In this document: positions 12,201 to 23,171 of the stretch, one piece after another
How the letters are laid out: each line of letters starts with the position of its first letter
Position numbering within the stretch: position 1 is the first letter of the stretch
Program-made: the position numbers and the translations under genes
NCBI RefSeq assembly: GCF_020379485.1
Contig: NC_063442.1
Coordinates: 15,374,009 to 15,438,008, forward strand
Direction of reading: 5' to 3'
DNA length: 64,000 bases
Origin: Brassica napus
Lineage: Eukaryota; Streptophyta; Magnoliopsida; Brassicales; Brassicaceae
Notes under the pieces: generated by a model
Seen by the model: only the letters and a program-made list of their open reading frames with translations
Database searches by the model: none
Told to the model about the DNA's origin: nothing

Positions 12201-13534
12201 AGTCGCTCAGCATATTGAATAACCCTGGGAGTTTACTGGTAAGTTAGTTCGCCCAAAAACACAAATAAATAAACTTGGATAAGGCCATATATATCTAGCT
12301 GAAGTTATCAAAACTACAATTACCATCAAGAAAATCTGGCAGAAACCCGAGCATATCAATGTCAGGAACACTGTCAAGAACAGTGATCCATCCTACCAGA
12401 AATTGTCGAACATAAGGGTTTAAAACGTTCATGCGTTCTTTTAGCAGGGGTATGAATTCCTCAATACTGCAAAATCCAAATGCCAAAAACGTGAAATCAC
12501 ATGGAGAGTTAACAATATCAGTTTTGTTTTTGACAAGTATAACCGAAAAAGCTAGCTTACACACCTGAATTGATCACTCTCTGTCACAATATCCTATTCA
12601 ACAAGGTACAAGTATAACTCTAGTCAGCATATGATCAAAATATATATAAACCAAACCACTAATGCGTAAGAAAAAAAACTATCCATACCTTAACGAGGCG
12701 ATCTAAAAGATGAGCAGCACTTTGGACATTGGCATCAGAATCAGCCGAGAGTTTGCATAAAGCATCAAAAATCTTATTGAAGAACAAAATGAACTCCCCT
12801 CTCACAACCTGTAGTAAACCACATGGTGCATCAATGGCAAACAGCACATATGATAAAACCAAAACGACACGGGATGTTAAGTACAATAGTCTTTACCTTT
12901 GCAATGTTATAGAGAGCTTCACATGCATAGTACCGAACTCGGCTATCTTGATCGGTAAAGGAGTCAATCACAGGTGGCACTATTTGCTTCACATTCGACA
13001 AATCAAAATCAACAATCAGATTGGATTATAGTAAAAGATAACATTGATAAACAATGTAGCAGTCAGTCTATTTACATATAGATACCTCAAGGTATTGAGC
13101 AGCTTCTGTGGCCAAACCAACAGTTACAGCAGCTAAGCCAATGAGTCCACCCTATGCAAAATACAAAGAACATTGCAGTAAAAATCGAAAACCCTAACAG
13201 ATCTAAAAATGCTAAAGAAATCAAACCTTTCGATGATTAGCTTGAGGAGATTTAGCAAACTCCTTAATCAACACATCGATCACTTTGGAGATCTTGTCAT
13301 GGTCACCCGCAGCAATCAAAAGCTTCACAGTATTCTCAATCTACAAATCAAAAAGACGCAAAACGCACATATCATCATCATCATCATCATCATCGTCGTC
13401 GTCATCGTTATGAAAACCCTAAGATGCAGATTTGATTGACAAACCTCAATCGCAGCATTTTTGCGCTTCTCGTAGAGTTTATCGGAGAGATTGCGATGAA
13501 CGGCGGCGGGAATCGCCGAAAGAGCGTCTGACAT
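9228..13534 (-). CDS. VAC14: VAC14, scaffold of the PI(3)P 5-kinase complex
   Basis: Twenty exons with GT-AG ends give 2205 nt, 734 residues, in frame. Exons: 13445-13534, 13227-13340, 13086-13151, 12897-12986, 12689-12808, 12565-12593, 12324-12466, 12130-12224, 11892-11978, 11694-11801, 11509-11600, 11336-11417, 11179-11244, 10947-11062, 10747-10867, 10417-10578, 10195-10323, 10038-10106, 9655-9945, 9228-9362. VAC14 is a HEAT-repeat protein that holds FAB1/PIKfyve and the FIG4/SAC phosphatase together on late endosome and vacuole membranes, controlling PtdIns(3,5)P2. Residues about 65-165 form the Fab1-binding HEAT region ([20 protein letters not shown]) and about 425-600 the Fig4-binding region ([20 protein letters not shown]). 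The tail is acidic, then Ser/Arg/Pro-rich. The length is close to Arabidopsis VAC14 (At2g01690, from memory). Confidence 0.93.
13372..13409. repeat. ATC/GTC trinucleotide microsatellite
   Basis: Eight or more ATC units followed by GTC units, lying in the first intron of VAC14. A likely length-polymorphic marker. Confidence 0.9.
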
Positions 13535-14350
13535 GTTGAAATCAAGAATCAGCCTAAATCGAAATCTCCGACGACCTAAATCGCGATCAGAAGAGCGGCG
13601 GAGTGTTCAACACGAAAGCAATCAGATCTGCTGAAGAAGAAGATGGAGGCGACTCATCTGTGGCTACGCAGTTACTCGCTTTCCCGAATGAGTTTTGATT
13701 TGCGGATTAACGAAATTTATGACTGTTATTAAATTTTATTTATTTTTCGTTAATGCTTTTATTTTGTTTTCGATGAGAAAAAAAAAATCAGCACACAAGT
13801 CGCAAGTGGTGTTTTTCTATAAAAGAAGTAGAGACACAATGAAAAGTGCGTGATCACAGTACGAGATGACATATTAATACCATATGTAGAATTTTCAAAT
13901 ATATTTAAATTTAATCTTTAATGATTTCTAAATATTACTAATGTATTTTTTAATTAAATTACAAATACAATTTTGTTTAAACATGATTTTTTTATTAAAA
14001 AATAGTAAAATACTGTCATTTGAACTTTTTATTTGATAAATTATTTTGAATTCTGTTGTTATTGAAAATATTTTAAGTTATAAGTTTTAAGATTCTTGTT
14101 GTTATTTTAGAGTGTTTTGGTAGAAATTTTTAGTTACAAAAAAAAAAATTAAAAAATCTCATATTTTATGAGTTTCTAAATTAGTTTTAATTCAAATCAT
14201 TGTAATTTTCAACTCACTTAAAGTCATCTAAAACTAAAAAGTTTACATTCTAAAATAGTACCTATACATACTGTAAAAGTAATAACTGTTTTTTACAAAG
14301 TTTTATGTTTGCATGTGTTAGTGTTATGAAAGTTAACATGTTTGACACAA
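13535..14350. other. VAC14 promoter side, then AT-rich spacer
   Basis: The first 150 bp should hold the VAC14 5' UTR and core promoter; I see no clear TATA box. The rest is AT-rich with no supported feature. Confidence 0.45.
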
Positions 14351-15199
14351 TGTTTTTAAACCCGACCCGGACACTGAACCGGACGATTTACCGGATCGAT
14401 GGGTCACTGGGTCGACCGCGGGTGAACCGCAGGTTAATAAATAAATTAATTTTATTATATAATAATATACTAGCTATGAAAATAAATATATAAAAACTAA
14501 AGTTTAATATTTTTAAAATGTTTTTTAAAACATAAAATAATAGTTTAGATATGTATATAGTTTATGTTTAAAAAGTATTTAGAAAATACTTAACTTTAAT
14601 TTTTTTTTTCATTTTACATACAAAATATCAAAAAAATAGTTTAGATTATTTAAATTTTTCTATAACAAAGTAAGAGTTATGACATTTAAAAAAATCAAGA
14701 TATAAAATTCATGAATATTTAAATGTCTAATGTGAATAATAAAGTAAACTTCAAATTCAAAATAAACCAAAAGTAAAAAATCGCTGTAATAAATTATCAA
14801 TATCGGAAATAAACTAATACCAAATCACATCAACTAATGGTTTTCTTTATCATCGTTGACTTCATTTTCTTCAAATGACTTAGTGAAATCTTCATCAAAA
14901 TCTAAAAATCACAAATATAAAACTGAAAAGAGAAAATCTAACCTTTTTTTTGTCAGCATCTAACTTCTTAATTGAAAACTTATAATATAAAACATAATTT
15001 AAAACCTAAAAAATGATGTAAAAGCTATTTATTGGTTCAACCGGTGGTTCAATCGGTATCGGGTTCCGAGTTTTAGTGGGTTTTTGCGGGGTTTTGTGAA
15101 TTTTTAAATATTGAGTTTTTCACAAAACCCAAACCGGATTTTTTCTGGGTCACTGGGTTTACCGGTTTAACCGTGGGTCCGGGTCGGGTTTCGAAACAC
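14351..15199. mobile_element. Long-TIR hairpin element (CCGGTTTAACCG family)
   Basis: The left end (TTTTTAAACCCGACCCGGAC) is matched in inverse at the right (GTCCGGGTCGGGTTTC). Motifs such as GGGTCACTGGGT and ACCGGTTTAACC are repeated inward from both ends, and the middle is AT-rich without coding. No target duplication is visible, so exact ends are uncertain. Confidence 0.65.
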
Positions 15200-16149
15200 A
15201 TATCAGTGGCTATTATATAATAATAATATAATGAACTATGTGGGTATACAATTAAAGTATTTTGTGAACATAAGAATTGGCTAATTAATTTGTTACCTTC
15301 ATCATTATATTCTAAGTTGGTTATCTGAAGAGAAACCATATACATACAACTAGGTAGTAACCCGCGTCTTGCGCGGGATGAGGCATATGTATCATTGTTT
15401 GAAGTTATATACTATGATTTTGTAAGACATAAGTATATATTTGAAGAGAAAGTGAAAAATACCGGAATTTCTGGTTTTTTAGTGGAACAATAACATTTGA
15501 AAAGTAATACCATAACTGCCTTAAATAAATAAAATATAGTTATTTTTATTATATAAAAAAATTTAAGAGAAAAGAAATTGAATGTGATTCCACCCTTTAA
15601 ACACACATAATTTGTTTTAATATAAAAACCAAAATAACATAATTAATTGATACGATAAGAAATTATAGTCTAAATTTTTTTTGAAGTTTAATCAAAATGC
15701 ACGGAATTGAATCCTGAAAGTAAAAAAAAAAATCATATCTGTTAACATATAGTAACTATATCAAATTTTAAATAATTTTATACTCACATTGATTAAAAAA
15801 TAATTCTTTATTTGAGGAATCTGAGGATCAAATAAAATATCCGAAAAATCTTCAAAAGGTATTAAATTTCTGAAGCTATCTATAAGAAATTCAATTCTGA
15901 TCCTAAACATAATTTTTTTTTTTGCCATAGTTACTAATAGAGATAACTAATATTCATTAAAAAAATCTTACCATTACCCCTCTCAATTGACCACCATAGT
16001 TTGAGTACACAAATTAAATATCCTACGATTTCTACACTGCGATCTATAAGAAGTCATTTTAGTATATTGTCCTTATCAGTGAGATTTATATGTAATGGTC
16101 AGTTTATTTTTCTTGCATGATAATAAGAAAACAATCGTCATATCTTGAA

Positions 16150-16389
16150 TTATGGTTTCCACTCTCTAGCTTTTGAATCCCACGAATAAGTTTTCTTTGC
16201 GCCACAACCCAAAAATTTGAGCCTTACACTATCATGGCTTAACTTATTATTCTCCATCCAGACAATAAACTTGGATTTTACTTTCTCGTGGATAATTTTT
16301 TCGAAAGGCTGCTCAATGACTGTAAATACTATATATGTCACTGTTATATTCACATTGTTCGGCCACTTTAGTCTTGCTGGAATTCGCAA
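16150..16389 (-). pseudogene. Possible RepHel (Helitron Rep/helicase) remnant
   Basis: An 80-codon open frame on the Helitron's own strand. The part with VWMENNKLSHDSVRL and the end YSWDSKAREWKP resemble, from memory, the spacer before the helicase of plant Helitron transposases (a W-x-x-N block, then WD and a W-x-x-R ending). No helicase motif follows. The match is weak and rests on a short stretch. Alternatively it is an unrelated frame. Confidence 0.35.
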
Positions 16390-17848
16390 TTTTTTTGGAG
16401 TCCTGATACATATTTTATGAGATACATCAGATTTAGATCTATAATGAAGAGTATAATAAGCATAGAGAAAGGAAGATCACTTACATCTTCGTACAGAAAG
16501 TCACAGTATTATGTGTAGAAGATGGCTCAATCTTCCATGTGTACCGTACCTTCACAGAATAGAAAATATGATATGACTAAAAATATAAAAAGATAACGGA
16601 AAGAAGGATCCAAACCATACTTTTTTTTTATTTCCCAAACATACTTTGACGGCTGCATGGTTTGAGTGTTTTTAAATAAGCTTGGGATAATTTGCGAACA
16701 ATTATGTAGTTCTTTAGAAATGATCACCAAATATTTTGAAGAAGACGGGTATATATATCATCTACCATTGCTAAATATTCTCTTGATATATTGCGTAAAT
16801 CTTGTATAATTGATACAATAATTTTAGACACTTCCCCAAGTTAAGAATATTTTAGTTTATAATAGGGGATAAGATTATTAATAGTTTAAATGCACGTACA
16901 ATAATATTATATTCGATTTTAAAAAGGACAAAATATATTTGATCTCTTCTGTTTATTGTACTTGTATATAGTATGTGCTATAACAATTTGTATAGGATAT
17001 TTTATAATAAGGGATATATTCATATTTACAAAGCTATAGACTATATCCATGGAAAATAAACTTTACATAAATAATGATTCCTTTTAAAATATTTTATATT
17101 GCCCAAATATATTAGATAACTTCAACCAATTATGTCATATAAAAGTTTATATACGATCTGTAAATTAGTATAAAATCGACCCGATCAGAAAAAATATGAT
17201 AAGAGGGTTTATATTAAAAACAACCAACATATGCTTAGAGTACGTAAAAAGGTTAAAAAATAAAACACTTCAGACTTCCAAAATTGTTAAACAGAACCCA
17301 AAAACCAAGCATAATACGAAGATTAAAACAATTAAAATACTTATAACAATAAAAGAGAAAAGCCTATCTTCATTGTAGACAGGTTTTCAATAATTCTTCA
17401 GCCACTATTTTCAGTCTTCACTTTCTTAATCGAATCCGAATGTCGATGTTCGTTAACAGTGCCCCTGTAGATAGCTGCCTCTAAACTTTCGATATGGGAT
17501 CTTTCACGTTTAGCAGTTGTCTTCAGATTAGACTTAGAGCCATGCACAGAACTACCAGCTATCAGAACAGAACCCTGAAACACATGAATTTTTATGTAGA
17601 TAATAAAAGGTCTACAACTTAAAACAAAATTTATAATAGACAATAAATATATTACCTCTGAGTCTTCAGAACAATTAGAAAATCTGGGTAGAACGTATTT
17701 GAACGTCCCTAATAATATCAAATTAAAAATCAAGATCATAATATAAAATCACTCTATTAAGTCCTTGGGTAGTTACTCATAAGAAATATACCTTAGGATA
17801 AGAGGACACGTCAAGAAAGATTCGTATCTCTTTATGTAAAGAGTATTT

Positions 17849-18115
17849 TCAAAAACACTCCTTACGTATGTTTCGTGATGTTCCTAGTGGGCAAGCGAGA
17901 TGGTGAAGAAGGCGTCGTTTTAAGCAATCCAAGACGGTCGGTCCCAAATCGCCTGAGGACTGACGTTCGAAATATACCGGAGGAGTCGCCAGGAAGTCTC
18001 CTGTAGTAACCGGAAGTTGATGAGAATGATGATCGCTGAGCAAAAGTGACGAAAAGTTTCCTTCTCTTTTATACATGACCATGGCTTTGTACAAAAATGG
18101 AATCAAGCCTTCCAT
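17849..18115 (-). pseudogene. Probable captured gene exon inside Helitron A
   Basis: An 88-codon frame beginning MEGLIPFLYKAMVMYKREG. I recall small uncharacterised Brassicaceae proteins with similar starts, but cannot name a gene. It has an ATG start and normal codon use, unlike the AT-rich surroundings. Helitrons often carry such host exons. Its function is unknown. Confidence 0.35.
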
Positions 18116-18570
18116 TTCTTCTCTTTTTTTCTTTTCGATGGGGATTCTTTGATGTTTTCTCTTTCTGAAATAGAAGATCGTCGATGCGCCTACTTTACAA
18201 AATCTCTTTCTTTATAACCTTAGTAAAGAACGTCGATCACCCTCATATCTTCTTCTTCTCTGCTTCCGATACCCATCGATGCGCCTTGTATCAAGGACAT
18301 GGAACGTTGACTGCTCAAAGACTCTGTAGTCGGTCTGACAAAAATTAAAAAACGTCGACTGCTCAAGGACATGGAAAAAGAGTTTGCAAAAAAAAATCAT
18401 CAAAAAAGGAAACATTTAATGGTTTCACATTAAATGATTTTGTGAGAATTGATGTGAGCGCGACACATAAGAAAAAAAAGAATGGAGCCTTCTCATGCAT
18501 CCTTGAAAAAACAACTAAGAGATAATTAAGGAAAGCCTTAAAAAATGCTTTTCCTTTAATATATAGGGGA

Positions 18571-18824
18571 TCTCACGAGTCACGAGTATGGATACTCATA
18601 CTACAAAACATTAATGAAATTGAATCAAAACATTATCTCCTCGACTTCACTTGGTGGAATGGTTAACTCTTATCATCGCTTAACAAAACTGAGGAAATCA
18701 AGACTTGAGAGCAAAATACTATCTACAACAGTTCATTGGAAACACAGTAGGTCAAAGATAACTACAACAGTCTATATCTTTTAGGAGTCTATAAATGAAA
18801 GCGAAGGACTTTAATGTGAGATTT
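18571..18824. other. Non-coding spacer
   Basis: Short sequence between Helitron A and the OST1 relic. I see nothing in it. Confidence 0.5.
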
Positions 18825-19870
18825 CTACTTTTTTGCGATATCGAGATTCATGTGTACATAAGCAAGAGAAGCCACAAAGACGAAGAAAAACGCCGATACA
18901 AGCATGTATATTGGTTTGAACGTATAGTACACCCGCCAAAAAACGTCACATAACATTAATCAGTTTTACAAAATGAGTTATAATGGAAACCAGAAGCACG
19001 ACCGAGGTCTAGGGCAAGTCCTTTTTCCGACAGAAGGAATGGTCGTTTTGGGTGACAGAATAAGTTTCTCCGATTCAATAATGGCCGTAGCTGAGGAATT
19101 GACTTACGAAAGCGGCAGATGATTGCATTGATTGGCCTGCTCTATCAGTTTACACATATTGCTATAATATGATTGCACCATGTGTTAGCGAGTGCTTGCT
19201 AACAAAAGCGGCAGATGATTGCATAAACTAATAGCCGTAGCTGAGGAATTGACTTACGAAAGCGGCAGATGATTGCATTGATTGGCCTGCTCTTATCAGT
19301 TTACGCATATTGCTATAATACAATTGCACCATGCGTTAGCGAGTGCTTGCTAACAACAAGAAAAGAAATGATAGCGATTGGTAGAAAATGCTAATTAAAC
19401 TCACTTTGATAGTCAACTTGTTAAATATAGTTTCAACAAGCGGGCAGCCAAAGGCAAGTTCAAGTAACGTCTGCCAGCTCCATAGGTCATCTCCTACATA
19501 GAATAAGCCATTATCGCTTGAGAAAACACCCTTTTGCCTAGCTCCCCCCCATGAGTCAACCTGTAATCCTCTATTATCTGAAGGCAACCCCAGTGTGAAA
19601 TTGAGTATGGTTCCCAACAACAGCAAACGGACTGTTATTCTCAAAGTGAACAATAACAGGTGCGTAAGAGGTGCGTAAGAGCACGATCCTCATATGGTCC
19701 ATATGTTATCTCTTTCCCATCTCGGTTTACAGGTGTGTAAGAAAGTTGTCCGTTGCTTAATATGATATGGTGTCAGTATCACTGCACTATCAAGGATTGA
19801 GTCATTGTGTATAGGTATAGCACTTCAATTGTAACAGTTTCACCCAAGCCAAAGGGGCTAGCTCTGATTT
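18825..19870 (-). pseudogene. Ribophorin I (oligosaccharyltransferase subunit OST1) relic
   Basis: Minus-strand pieces match the OST1/ribophorin I family in order. They are RASPFGLGETVTIEVLYLYT (near 19840), KEITYGPYED (near 19710), VIHFENNSPFAVV (19623-19660), GGARQKGVFS (near 19540), LAFGCPLVE and NKLTIKV (near 19440), and a final hydrophobic segment with VYYTFKP before a stop at 18825. The frame shifts repeatedly and much of the protein is missing. Intact ribophorin I is an ER-membrane subunit of the complex that transfers N-glycans to nascent proteins. From memory the counterpart is At2g01720. The C-terminal piece is less certain than the luminal part. Confidence 0.75.
19084..19354. repeat. 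Tandem duplication of about 120 bp
   Basis: Two copies, about 19086-19203 and 19230-19354, share AGCCGTAGCTGAGGAATTGA at the start and GTTAGCGAGTGCTTGCTAAC at the end. They differ at a few bases, and a short partial copy lies between them. They lie inside the OST1 relic and probably derive from its intron or exon debris. Confidence 0.85.
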
Positions 19871-20244
19871 GTTGCAATAACAACAAAAATGTTGAGAGAC
19901 TTCAGACTTGCTGAAAGCAAAGGAAATATTTACTCTTTTACAATCTACCTAGTAGTTATATTTCTAAACACAAGTCATTTTTAGATTTCGTCTGTGTTTT
20001 GTTATCAAATCCCCATGACTTTCACTTCATCAGCAATTCAGACAATATAAAAAAGGTTTGATATGTTTATTATCACAAATCCAACACAAAGAATTAACCC
20101 TTTCTCTCTTTCTTTTTCTCTTTGCTTTTACATCATTGATACATTCACCAAGACAAATGAAACAGCCTTTCTTTCTCTATTTGAATTGCCTCGCATCTTC
20201 CATCATTCGCTCCCTTACCACTTTACATGTACACATTCATTCTC

Positions 20245-21668
20245 CTACATCCTCTTTCCCATTCTTGCAAACCTTCTCGCTACTCCGAATATCACCGCCT
20301 TTGTCAACAGCCCTTTGTCCAATGTACACGCAAGCGCAATCGCCCCTCCCACCACCAGCATCTTCGGTATGTTTTTCCCAGACGACGGCTTCTCATCTCC
20401 TGCAACCTCTCCTGTCGAATCCCTCTCGTTCATAAACTCCTCCACACTCACTTTAGTGTTGATCTGAGCCATGATGGCACTTGGTGATAAACCTGCTCCT
20501 GCTGCTTTAGCCCTCTGATAAGCACGTAAGCCAGGCTCTATTTTCTTCACCGCACCCCACATCCCTTGTCTCACCCCGAGCTTTGCTATCTCCCACGGTA
20601 TCCCCATATCTTCGTGATGAAATAGTAGCACCTCGCAAGATGTCATCTCACCATTCCCTCTTTTCGATTCAACTACACAAATGATAAAAAAAAAATGAAA
20701 TTACATAACATAGACAAAAGTACATGACAGTGGTACTACATACCTGCACGGATGCACCAGCTTGAATAGTATAAGTCAACACGCCTTGGCTTGCTTTGTC
20801 GTGGTACAGACGGGTATTGTACTCCCTAAAATAAAATACAAGAGAATAACAAAATTCATATCCACAATAACCTATACAAATTTTGGTTTATATTATTATT
20901 ATTATTATTTATTTACAAATTTAAAGGGCTATATATATATTTTTAAAAGAACACTACCTTAGTAACGCAGTAAAAGACTCGGCTAGCGTCCCATATTCTC
21001 CGGCCTATGATATACTCCCTGTCGCTACAAAAGAAAGGGAACTGCGAAAAAGATACCACAGTCAATCACGAGACAAAACAAAAAAAGCTCTGTAGAAACA
21101 AGAAGAGAGTAGTAACCTTGCGGACCCATTGAACAACCATAGTCCCAGTATCCTTACAAGCCTCGAGCGTCGAAGAAAACAAAAGCATATCATCCCAGTT
21201 GGAACGGAAGTCATCATCCCAGAAGAAATCCCTCACCATCTCAGGAGTGGCGTCTTCGAACACAGTTCTGCTACGGTACTGAGGCGGCCCATCGTGAGGA
21301 TCTCTTCTCCAAGCTTGGTAAGAGAAGGTGGGAGTAGACCGGTCCATCATCTGAATCCAGGCAGGACCACCGTCTTTGACCTCGACCAAGTTCCATAGAT
21401 GCCTAAAATCATCGCCCGTCACAAACCCAGATTTCTCTTTATACACCTGGCGAGATTCAAATGAAGGTACGGTGGTGGTAGTAGTAGTGGCGGCGGGACG
21501 GGGAAGGTTGTTGTTGAAGAAGGTGAAGAGTTTGTCATCTCTAGCCCAACTTGGTCTCCATACCCAACCCACTAAAACTCCGACAACGACAGCGATCCAG
21601 AGCGGTGCTACGAAAAGTAAGAGATCAGGGGAGCAGAAGGTGGGGAAGAAGGAACTCAGCTCCATCAT
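20245..21668 (-). CDS. Membrane START-domain (polyketide cyclase/lipid transport) protein
   Basis: Four exons with GT-AG ends (21117-21668, 20958-21041, 20744-20825, 20245-20672) give 1146 nt, 381 residues. START domains hold a lipid or sterol in a deep pocket. A membrane segment lies at about 17-37 (LFVAPLWIAVVVGVLVGW). The START domain runs from about 90 to 300 and includes HLWNLVEVKDGGPAWIQMMD, CVTK and VDLYYSSWCIRA. A second hydrophobic stretch follows near 340-372 (MLVVGGAIALAC), then a basic tail. Length and layout match the plant CP5-like family. ATG at 21668 is followed directly by a second ATG, and either may be used. It is complete and looks functional. Ligand and membrane are not predictable from sequence. 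Confidence 0.9.
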
Positions 21669-22246
21669 CTAGACCACTGAGATGATGGAGAAAGGAAGTA
21701 ATCGGGGGTGATTGCTTGGAGACGAAGGGGAGGAGAGAATAAAAGAGAGAAGGTAAAAGGATAAGGATTAGGATGTGGGGAGGATTTCTATAGGCCCACT
21801 GTTCGAGGCAGCTTTTGTCTCCTTTCGGTTGTAAATCAGATATGAGTGTGCGCCACGAGTTTTGTTATTTCGATTCTGTGGTTGTTTTTGGGCCTTTGGC
21901 CCACCTACCTCATCCTTTTGTTTTATTTATACCAAATCCAATAAAAAGGTTCTTCATAAATATACGACTTGTACGTATTTTGTTTTCATTAGATTTGATA
22001 AGATCAACCTAAAGTTTAGGTTCAAATTCGAAACTCATCATCTCATTTGAGGATTCTTTATTCAAGTGATATTTGCGGAATAATGTAGGTAACAAAGGTT
22101 CTGTTAAATAATTTGTGAGCTCTATCTATGGTATAATAATTTGGGCTCTTATGTATTGGATACATGTTTGACTATCTCAGTGTTGGATTCATCCCGTGTA
22201 TGATGATGATGACTGCATTATGAGGAATGTTTGTATTAGTTTTGTG
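21669..22246. other. START-gene promoter side and spacer
   Basis: The strand of the START gene shows a CT-rich 5' leader just upstream of 21668 and no clear TATA box. Nothing else is recognisable up to the RING relic. Confidence 0.5.
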
Positions 22247-22510
22247 CAACTGAAAGAACATTTCTTGCTGACGATGCGGTAAAGCCAATCTATTATGACA
22301 ACAGTTTTGTTACTTTCAAACTCTTTTCTTTTTTTTTATAAAGTTTGAAAGATGTCTACTTTGGTTTCTTTTCTGCATGACTGTTGTATATATCTGAGCT
22401 CTTATGAGGATGGAGCAGAGCTTCATACTCTTCCTTGCAAGTACCATTTCCATTCTAACTATTAAATGGCTTAAGATTACAGCAACATGCGTCTAATAAA
22501 GCAGAGACAA
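22247..22510 (+). pseudogene. RING-H2 E3 ubiquitin ligase relic (RIE1-like)
   Basis: The first piece reads TERTFLADDA and ends at a GT donor (22279). After a short intron-like gap the RING reads [19 protein letters not shown] and HFHS, then after a one-base shift [16 protein letters not shown]2 finger needs CxxC and the second cysteine is changed to tyrosine; the acceptor AG is lost and the frame is broken, so it cannot work. Intact relatives transfer ubiquitin with an E2 partner. From memory RIE1 (At2g01735) sits next to the PPR gene At2g01740, matching this position, but here the relic is on the opposite strand to the PPR gene. Confidence 0.8.
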
Positions 22511-22569
22511 CACAAGTTCCATTTCCTCAGCTAAAACTATTCTGTATATGCATATAACAATAAAAATAA

Positions 22570-23096
22570 GGGCAATTGTCAATAATAGCACCTTTTGAAG
22601 TTTATGTCTCAAAAATAGCACTAGAAGGAGAAAGTCACAAAAATGACATTCATTAAAGGGTAAAATATCCCTAATACCCTTGATTTAAAATTAAATAAAT
22701 AAACAAAAATTAAAAAAATTAAAAAAAGAATTTTTTTTTATAGTTTCAGATTATATGTTTTCAGATTCGAAATTTTATAAAAAAAATTTTGAAATTTTTT
22801 TTTCGAAATTTTTTTTTTATTTTTTTTTCAAATTTTCTTTTTATAATTTAAAAATACTTTTTAAAACAGTTTTTAAAATTTTTATTTTTTATTTTAGTAT
22901 TTATTTTTTATAAAATTTTAAACCCTAATTCCAAAACCCCACCCCTTAACTCTAAACCCTAAGGTTTGGATTAATTAACCCAAGGGGTATAAGTATATAT
23001 TTACCTCTTTAATGAAACCTATTTTTGTGACTTTTGAGCCTTGAGTGCTACTTTGGGAACAAAAACTTGGTTTGGTGCTATCCTAGTCTTTTTCTC
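22570..23096. mobile_element. Non-autonomous Mutator-like element, copy 1
   Basis: 527-bp element flanked by a perfect 9-bp duplication TAAAAATAA (22561-22569, 23097-23105). Ends begin GGGCAATTGTC and finish CTTTTTCTC, with imperfect inverted ATAGCACC motifs just inside. The centre is AT-rich and has AACCCTAA-like motifs near 22920-22960. The 9-bp duplication is typical of Mutator superfamily transposition. Three relatives lie at 42636, 49537 and 55963. Confidence 0.85.
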
Positions 23097-23171
23097 TAAA
23101 AATAATGTACCTTTTGTTTAAGGTATTCATTTTTAAATGTAAAAGATCACATTTGACAAAGTCACTTAAGT

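Larger units (their letters stand above)
15350..18570 (-). mobile_element. Helitron A
   Basis: On the minus strand the element begins TCCCCTATATATTAAAGG at 18570 and ends in a CCCGCG-CAAGA-CGCGGG hairpin followed by TTACTACCTAG at 15350. Flanking bases are A at the 5' side and T at the 3' side, the canonical Helitron AT target. Length 3221 bp. It contains a weak Rep/helicase remnant (16150-16389) and an unrelated-looking exon (17849-18115). Helitron B has the same 5' and 3' end types. Confidence 0.82.

Noticed and set aside
20058..20487. Plus-strand frames of 86-134 codons
   Set aside because: Antisense to the last exon and 3' UTR of the START gene.
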